From positions 1 through 21,913 of the forward strand of contig JANMDR010000240.1 of assembly GCA_031376425.1 (NCBI GenBank): a stretch of 21,913 nt of DNA. Reading direction: 5' to 3'. The DNA is from JANMDR01 sp031376425 (GTDB taxonomy: Bacteria > Pseudomonadota > Gammaproteobacteria > Burkholderiales > Usitatibacteraceae). The notes beneath the pieces were generated by a model. It was not told where the DNA came from, did not search any database, and saw only the letters and a program-made list of their open reading frames with translations. Of this stretch, positions 17,462 to 21,913 are shown piece after piece; position 1 is the stretch's first letter, and each line of letters starts with the position of its first letter. Both the position numbers and the translations under genes were made by a program.

Positions 17462-17477
17462 GCATCTTTAAAGATGC
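17462..17477. repeat. 16-bp perfect palindrome between gspK and gspL
   Basis: GCATCTTTAAAGATGC is a perfect palindrome starting three bases after the gspK stop on the minus strand. As a hairpin it would have a six-base-pair stem and TTAA loop; on the plus strand it is followed by TTTT. It may be a weak terminator, an mRNA-processing site or an operator in the 64-bp gap before gspL. Confidence 0.5.
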
Positions 17478-17479
17478 TT

Positions 17480-18523
17480 TTAAAAGTTTCTAACCCAAAT
17501 TATACTCGGCCACGAGCCACTTGCCGCAGGCAATGCAGGGTTTAAGCTTGTAGCGTACGGTCTTTGCATCAGCGCGTTCAGGCGCACCCGCCCATCCCCA
17601 TTTTCTACCGTGATAAAAACTTCAAAATAATCAGTGCGTACATCGCAATACTGATCGATGTTGGGAGGCTCTATTCCCTTCAAATAATTGCGCACGCCTT
17701 GAATATTAGTAAAAGGTGTTTCCGTGCGAGCCTTAATGAAAGCTTTTGCAGCCTCACCCGTTACGCGCGGCAACACCGCAGAAATGAGCTGCGACGGGGC
17801 GGTATTGAGATTAATTTTAGTGCGCGTCGGCAGCGCCGTCACAAAGGGCTGTAAACGATTAAAAATAGTTTGGGTAATACCATGCACCCGCAGCAGTTCT
17901 TCTACCTGCACCATACGGCGATTAGCCGCGCGATAGGGCGGCTTTTTAGCCATATAAGCAGCTGTTTCAGCGCCACCGGGATAGCTAACTTCATCATCGA
18001 TATCGATCCAATCAAGCACCACATTCGATAAAGCAATATCGAGCCCCAAATCAGCTAATAAACGTTGAAAAATTTCAACATCCGCTTGGCTTTTTTGCCC
18101 CTGATCGTTCACTAAATTATTGACATTAAACTTGGCTGTTTCATCCTTAATTAGGCCAGTCGCAAACCCTGCTGCCGCACCGCTACCCACGGGCTGAGCA
18201 GGCAAACCCCGAGCCCAAATTTCACCTAAGTGATCAATAGAAGACGCTTTACTATCCTCCAACAACGCCGAACGCGCCCAATCAAGACTAGGGGCCGCAA
18301 ATAAAGTAAGCTGCGTTTGCGCCTGCGCGCGCACCACGCGGCTAAGTGCGTGCGATTGTGCGGCCAGCAATTGGCTGACAATGCCAGCTACTAGGACTAC
18401 TAGGAGCAGGGCGGTTATGAGGGCTGCACCCGATTGGCGAGAGGGGGGGGCGACTGCGTCGCGCGTGAGCGCGTCGCTGCAACATAGCTGAAGATTGCCT
18501 ATTTTAGGGTATCTACAGGCCAT
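17480..18523 (-). CDS. gspK: Type II secretion minor pseudopilin GspK
   Basis: This 347-residue protein is the large minor pseudopilin that caps the T2SS pseudopilus. A prepilin-peptidase site lies at RQSG-AALITALLLVVLVAG (cleavage after Gly32), and the usual Glu5 of the mature protein is absent, as in known GspK proteins. Later landmarks are KFNVNNLVN (131-139), RMVQVEELLRV (203-213) and TKINLNTAP (235-243). The only possible start is the ATG at 18523, which lies inside the 3' end of the toxin gene (11-base overlap), making an unusually long leader of 32 residues. The DNA of the leader contains eight consecutive C (plus-strand G, 18443-18450). gspC to gspJ are not next to it. A second, broken copy lies at 20276-21035. 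Confidence 0.93.
   Translation of the reverse strand: MACRYPKIGNLQLCCSDALTRDAVAPPSRQSGAALITALLLVVLVAGIVSQLLAAQSHALSRVVRAQAQTQLTLFAAPSLDWARSALLEDSKASSIDHLGEIWARGLPAQPVGSGAAAGFATGLIKDETAKFNVNNLVNDQGQKSQADVEIFQRLLADLGLDIALSNVVLDWIDIDDEVSYPGGAETAAYMAKKPPYRAANRRMVQVEELLRVHGITQTIFNRLQPFVTALPTRTKINLNTAPSQLISAVLPRVTGEAAKAFIKARTETPFTNIQGVRNYLKGIEPPNIDQYCDVRTDYFEVFITVENGDGRVRLNALMQRPYATSLNPALPAASGSWPSIIWVRNF
18443..18450. repeat. Poly-G/C tract of eight in the gspK leader
   Basis: Eight consecutive G on the plus strand read as C in gspK codons 24-27 (leader residues A-P-P). A gain or loss of one base would frameshift gspK before the prepilin cleavage site, so it could act as a slippage switch. The sequence alone cannot show that it varies. 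Confidence 0.75.
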
Positions 18524-18854
18524 ATACGAGCCGAATTTGCTTTTCTAGCATAGTTAAATCAACGTCACTGAGCTTACCCAATAGCGCCCCAATCCGTGAT
18601 TTGTCAATCGTTCTAATTTGGTGGCAAAGCGCCATCGATTCTGCTTTTCCGGCCGACGGCATTGGCACAATTAACGGCAAAAGCGCGCGCGGCGACGATG
18701 TTAATGGCACAACGCCCACTGTGCGTAATTGCTTGTTGTAGGTGGAAAGCGTGAGGATAATACAAGCTCGCGCACGACCTTGTTGTTCACTACCCACGGT
18801 TGGCTCAAGGTTAACACGATAGATTTCGCCGCGCTGCGGTGCACTTTGCGTCAT
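18513..18854 (-). CDS. mazF: MazF/PemK-family endoribonuclease toxin
   Basis: This 113-residue protein has the length and landmarks of MazF/PemK mRNA interferases: RGEIYRVNLEPTVGSEQQG (8-26; family consensus GEIW-VNLDPTVGSE), VVPLTSSP (48-55), MALCHQIRTIDKSRIG (74-89) and a closing LRLVYGL-like end. These toxins cut single-stranded mRNA and are blocked by the antitoxin. The family R-T-R-P-A-V segment is altered here to RARACII. The ATG overlaps the antitoxin stop by four bases (ATGA), and its own stop overlaps the gspK start by 11 bases. The gene looks full length. Activity cannot be judged from sequence. Confidence 0.88.
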   Translation of the reverse strand: MTQSAPQRGEIYRVNLEPTVGSEQQGRARACIILTLSTYNKQLRTVGVVPLTSSPRALLPLIVPMPSAGKAESMALCHQIRTIDKSRIGALLGKLSDVDLTMLEKQIRLVYGL

Positions 18855-19111
18855 TGCGGTGCAGTGGTTATGCCATCAAGCAGCGTTACATCCCAAAGGG
18901 CTGCATCTTCGCGTGCTTGGGCAAAGTCGGGATGGCTCGCAAATTCAAGCGCCACCGCTTCTTGTTCTTCACGGATCGCCCGCTCTCGTGCTATTAATAC
19001 ATTTTCCATAAGAGATTGAACGGTACGGCTGCGCTCGCTTGAAGGTACAACCGCGTTAAACCGTTCTAGTACGTCTGGTGAAATTGAGTAGGATGCGCGT
19101 AGCGTTGCCAT
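18851..19111 (-). CDS. Ribbon-helix-helix-type antitoxin of the MazF/PemK pair
   Basis: This 86-residue protein has an N-terminal strand and two helices compatible with a ribbon-helix-helix DNA-binding domain (ASYSISPDVLERFNAVV then SSERSRTVQSLMENVL, about 6-38), followed by an acidic, charged C-terminus of the kind that wraps and blocks a MazF-type toxin. AAGGG lies five bases before the ATG at 19111, a good ribosome-binding site. It precedes the toxin gene with a four-base overlap, the usual antitoxin-first order. It would repress its own promoter through the palindrome at 19130-19150. Antitoxin identity rests on size, fold pattern and position. Confidence 0.82.
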   Translation of the reverse strand: MATLRASYSISPDVLERFNAVVPSSERSRTVQSLMENVLIARERAIREEQEAVALEFASHPDFAQAREDAALWDVTLLDGITTAPQ

Positions 19112-19129
19112 ATAGTCCCTTGGATTGAG

Positions 19130-19150
19130 TTATTCAGTAATACTGTATAA
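19130..19150. promoter_or_regulatory. Palindromic operator of the toxin-antitoxin module
   Basis: An imperfect 21-bp palindrome centred on 19140 has the core CAGTA-A-TACTG with outer TTAT/ATAA arms and one mismatch per side. It lies 19 bases upstream of the antitoxin ATG and overlaps the likely -10, as expected for an autorepression site of a ribbon-helix-helix antitoxin. Confidence 0.6.
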
Positions 19151-19170
19151 CGTGCAGACTTTGCAGTCAA
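19144..19170 (-). promoter_or_regulatory. Toxin-antitoxin promoter
   Basis: On the minus strand TTGACT (19165-19170) is a good -35, followed after 15 bases by TATACA (19144-19149). Using TACAGT instead gives a 17-base spacer. Either -10 lies inside the palindromic operator. With no other promoter seen before gspK, this may also drive the whole downstream gsp operon. Confidence 0.55.
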
Positions 19171-19261
19171 GGAAGCTAGCCAAATAACGAATGTGCGAAC
19201 GAACCAAAAAATAGCACAATTATTGAATTTATATTACATTAAAGTAATAAAAACGAAATAA

Positions 19262-19294
19262 TTCCATTTCCATTTCCATTTCCATTTCCATTTC
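19262..19294. repeat. ATTTCC hexamer microsatellite
   Basis: The unit ATTTCC is repeated about five and a half times in the AT-rich stretch upstream of the toxin-antitoxin module. It lies outside any gene, about 110-130 bases upstream of the antitoxin promoter. The number of copies could vary by slippage; no function is visible. Confidence 0.8.
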
Positions 19295-19331
19295 ATTCGT
19301 GCGTTATTTCCTCGTGCGTGTTATATAAACG

Positions 19332-19458
19332 TCGTCATTCCAGCGAAGGCTGGAATCCACACCCTCGTATGACTAAGCTAGGTTAAAAGCGCTAAATAGT
19401 ATGACGTAGGACTGGATGGCCCTAGGCCAGCCCCTTCCAGCCTTCGCTGGAATGACGA
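19332..19458. repeat. 127-bp MITE-like element with 24-bp perfect inverted repeats
   Basis: The 24-bp arm at 19332-19355 recurs as its exact reverse complement at 19435-19458; the core is CATTCCAGCGAAGGCTGG. Each arm can itself fold as a seven-base-pair hairpin (TTCCAGC/GCTGGAA around GAAG). The 79-bp centre holds no gene. Short non-autonomous elements with this type of end are common between genes in beta- and gammaproteobacteria. No target-site duplication is obvious. Confidence 0.75.
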
Positions 19459-19543
19459 TGCTTCGTATTTTGTGCGGTGCAAGTAATGGCACTTTTGATT
19501 TAGAAATGGAATAAGACTTCTTAGCCCATAATCGTTTAAAAGC

Positions 19544-20314
19544 TCATGCCAGCGCGTTTTTTTCCTGACGCAAATCATCCAAAAACTCAGACGCTGGTGC
19601 AACGCTCGTCACCAGCAGATGATCCCGTGCCCGTGTGAAAGCCACATACAGCAAATGCCGCTCGGTCTCATACACTTCACGCAGGTCAGAATCCTCACCC
19701 ACAGTTTCAATGCGCTCTTGGAGTGGTAAGACCTCATCATCACAGGCCATCACCACCACAGCCCGGAACTCAAGCCCCTTCGCAAGATGCATCGTGCTGA
19801 TCGACACAAAACCGCTTGCGGTTTCAACATGGTCATCCAAAATCCTAAATGGCAGATTAGCGCCTTCAACTGCACGCCGCGCGCGCTCAATCTGCGCATT
19901 GGAGCGGACGAACACACCGATCTCATGCGCGATAACGCCCGACGCAGTTTGCGTCTTTAACCAATCCGCAACGGCTTTTATTTCGGCAGCTTCATTAGCG
20001 TATGTGTAAATCCCCGGCACCACCCCGTTAAAAACAGAAACCGTATCGCTGCGTTCCTCCGTATTGCCGTCCACATCGGAACTTTGCGGCCCTAACAGCC
20101 GATCGGCCTGCATGCGAATCTGATGTGATGTTCGGTAGTTCACCCGCAACGTACGGGAGCGCCCGCGCACATCCACGCCCAGCGCTTTCCAAGAAAACGG
20201 CTGTTGAAAAATGCGCTGTCCCAAATCGCCTGCAAAAAACAAGCTATCTGGGCGTCTCGCCCCAAGTGCTGCGATGTTGAGATTAATCTTAGTACGAGTG
20301 GGTAGGGCGGTCAC
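19544..20314 (-). pseudogene. C-terminal half of a UvrD/Rep-like helicase, fused downstream of gspK' sequence
   Basis: The open frame starts at a GTG at 20314 and first reads VTALPTRTKINLN, which is gspK sequence, then changes at about base 20276 to helicase sequence (AALGARRPDSLFFAGDLGQ). From there superfamily I motifs appear in order: III GDLGQRIF (29-36), IV LRVNYRTS (56-63), V STMHLAKGLEF (173-183) and VI ERHLLYVAFTRAR (218-230). The C-terminal end (SEFLDDLR) looks natural. The Walker A, Ia and Walker B/DExx motifs are missing, so it cannot bind and hydrolyse ATP as a helicase. It is therefore a fragment, probably inactive, and its present start codon belongs to the foreign gspK part. 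Confidence 0.85.
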
Positions 20315-21035
20315 AAACGGATGCAGGCGATTAAAAATTAGCCTGCGTAATGCCCTGCACCCGTAGCAATTCTTCTACCTGCACCATGCTCCGATTAGCC
20401 GCGCGATAGGGCGACTTTTTAGCCATGTAGGTGGCAGTTTCAGCACCACCAGAATAGGTAAGCTCATCGTCAAGATCAATCCAATCCAGCACCGTGTACG
20501 CCAGCGACGTATCCAGCCTTAAATCAGCCAAAAGCCGCAGAAAAATATCCACATCTGCTTGGCTTTTTACACCTTGGGCATTCACCAAATTATTGACATT
20601 AAACTTAGCAGTTTCATCCTTAATAATACCCGTAGCAAGACCCACATTTACGCCGCTACCCACCGTCTGAGGCGGCAACCCGCGCGCCCAAAGCTCGCCC
20701 AAATGGTCGATGGAAGATGCCTTGCCATCCTCCAAAAGGGCAACGCGCGCCCAATCAAGGCTTGGTGTAGCAAACAAAGTAAGTTGCGTTTGCGCCTGCG
20801 CGCGCACCACGCGGCTAAGCGCGTGCGACTGTGCGGCGAGCAATTGGCTAACGATGCCGGCAACTAGGACGACTAGGAGCAGGGCGGTGATTAGGGCGGC
20901 GCCGGATTGGCGGGCTGGAGCACCGTCCAATTTGGGGACTGCAATTCCCGATAAATTTTTGCGCATTGTCATGATTAAATAAACACCGTTGGCAATGCTA
21001 CCAGTTGCAATGCCACCGTGCGTTTTATTACCCAT
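20276..21035 (-). pseudogene. Truncated second copy of gspK, frameshifted and joined to a helicase fragment
   Basis: The frame from 21035 to 20331 encodes a leader and then RQSGAALITALLLVVLVAG, KFNVNNLVN and SMVQVEELLRV, matching gspK at 17480-18523. I count roughly 85% identical residues by eye, with 48 identical residues after RQSG. Near 20337-20339 the copy has one extra base compared with gspK, giving an early stop (QANF-stop). Correcting it continues as IFNRLHPFVTALPTRTKINLN, where gspK likeness ends at about 20276, equivalent to gspK residue 240. The last 107 residues of gspK are missing and helicase sequence follows in the same frame. The alternative start near MRKNLSG would give a shorter leader. 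Confidence 0.9.
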
Positions 21036-21084
21036 TTTAAAGCTTACTTGACGATAGAAAAATTTACTAAATGTACCCCCATTG

Positions 21085-21913
21085 TTACCCTACACCCAAC
21101 CGCCACACGCCATTCCGTAAATCCAATACAAACTCCCGCAAATTATCGTCGTGGGATTCATCATTGCCCTTGCCTGTCACAACCGTGCCGCCGCGCACAC
21201 GAAGTTCATCGTCAAATGTTTTTTCGGTACGATGCTTAAATATCCAACCTGGCGCTTTGCCAGTGGTGATAACTTGCGTGAACGCAAAAGTTTCGATGTC
21301 CAACTTAAAAACGCGCGTTTCGCCAGAAACCCGTGTGCCAGCGTAACCTAATCCACCGATGACGATGATTGAATCATTCATCAGCGTGGCGGTATGAAAG
21401 TCGGTGGGCGGGAAGGTGGCTTCAGGGTAGCCATAAAGTGCAACACTACCAACCGCGCCATTAACAGATTTTGGCTCATGTACAAATACATCGTTGTAAA
21501 TACAAAAATCAGGGTCGTAGTCATCTTCGTGCTCGCCGCCAATCTGTACGATTCGCCCGTCGTTTAGAAACGTGATTGATTGTCCAAATCGTTCCGCGCA
21601 CCAGACAGGAGTGTGATCATAAGAGCTCGGGCCATTAAAATACTCGGTCGCGGTGCTGCTACTTACGCCCGCGCGAATCATGGCGAGCCAGAAGGGTCTG
21701 TGCATTCTTTCTGGATTTTGGGACCCAAATACACGCTCTCTTGCCGCGAAAAACTGCTCGCTGGAATTGTCCAACATAGCAAGGTCTGAGTTGGCCGAGT
21801 AGCCTATTAATAAACGCTGGCCACTATGGGTTAAATATTTAGGGTCGGCACCTGCATCCAGTAACAGTTTTGCAACTTTTGCCGAGCGCACATCGCTAAG
21901 CACGCTGTGTTCA
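21085..21913 (-). CDS. Ankyrin-repeat/kelch-like protein, N-terminus beyond right edge
   Basis: The minus-strand frame is open from the right edge (…EHSVLSDVRSAK) to the stop at 21085; a GTG at 21903 is only a possible internal start. The first visible part, SAKVAKLLLDAGADPKYLTHSGQRLL, is an ankyrin repeat. The rest contains two kelch-like blade segments: ITFLNDGRIVQIGGEHED and HTATLMNDSIIVIGGLGYAG, followed by TRVFKLDIETFAFTQVITTG. Such proteins usually mediate protein contacts, here probably in the cytoplasm. About 275 residues are visible. It is upstream of the gspK relic and on the same strand, with a 49-base gap. I do not recognise a specific function. Confidence 0.72.
   Translation of the reverse strand, partial: EHSVLSDVRSAKVAKLLLDAGADPKYLTHSGQRLLIGYSANSDLAMLDNSSEQFFAARERVFGSQNPERMHRPFWLAMIRAGVSSSTATEYFNGPSSYDHTPVWCAERFGQSITFLNDGRIVQIGGEHEDDYDPDFCIYNDVFVHEPKSVNGAVGSVALYGYPEATFPPTDFHTATLMNDSIIVIGGLGYAGTRVSGETRVFKLDIETFAFTQVITTGKAPGWIFKHRTEKTFDDELRVRGGTVVTGKGNDESHDDNLREFVLDLRNGVWRLGVG

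Noticed and set aside
19262..19294. Hexamer repeats as a CRISPR array
   Set aside because: Units are six bases with no spacers; it is a simple microsatellite.
19378..19602. Open frame across the MITE-like element
   Set aside because: It runs through the inverted-repeat arm and the helicase 3' end, and encodes nothing recognisable.
1..21913. tRNA, rRNA or CRISPR features
   Set aside because: No cloverleaf-like or rRNA-like sequence or spaced repeat array was seen by eye; a dedicated covariance-model search was not possible.

Overview
The window looks like the chromosome of a moderate-GC Pseudomonadota species. The EttA protein aligns almost end to end with the E. coli protein, and a gspK-L-M-N type II secretion block, YheT-family hydrolase and AlgC-type sugar phosphomutase sit together. 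I lean weakly to Betaproteobacteria; this is an inference from gene content, not from a marker gene.

Region 1 (1-4656, minus strand) is a valine-degradation operon: mmsA, mmsB, a crotonase-family enoyl-CoA hydratase, 3-hydroxyisobutyryl-CoA hydrolase, and the start of a fumarylacetoacetate hydrolase (FAH) family gene that runs off the left edge. Genes are separated by a few bases or overlap (TGATG). Together the first four cover isobutyryl-CoA-derived methacrylyl-CoA to propionyl-CoA. A 220-bp divergent intergenic region (4657-4876) holds short tandem repeats in the mmsA leader, an extended -10 promoter and a hairpin plus T-tract in front of the opposite gene.

Region 2 (4877-8284, plus strand) has a PleD-like diguanylate cyclase with a degenerate first receiver domain, then the ribosome-associated ABC-F factor ettA with a good terminator.

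Region 3 (8285-12178, plus strand) is accessory: a Phd/YefM-type antitoxin relic with a stop at codon 4, then two tandem secreted proteins with DUF1566 domains. The second is an 829-residue modular protein with Ig-like segments and two large C-terminal repeats.

Region 4 (12257-18523, minus strand) is a tightly overlapping operon gspK-gspL-gspM-gspN-yheT-like-phosphomannomutase. The usual upstream T2SS genes (gspC to gspJ) are absent here.

Region 5 (18513-21913) is the rearranged part. A MazF/PemK toxin-antitoxin pair with its own promoter and palindromic operator sits directly upstream of gspK, and the toxin stop overlaps the gspK start. Upstream of it lie a hexamer repeat, a 127-bp inverted-repeat (MITE-like) element, and a chimeric pseudogene in which a second, diverged gspK copy is joined in register to the C-terminal half of a UvrD-like helicase, but broken by a one-base insertion. 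The two gspK copies form direct repeats of about 636 bp bracketing the toxin-antitoxin pair. The right edge is an ankyrin/kelch-like protein running off the window. The most unusual feature is this gspK/toxin-antitoxin/helicase rearrangement, which appears to have put the T2SS assembly-platform genes under a toxin-antitoxin promoter.
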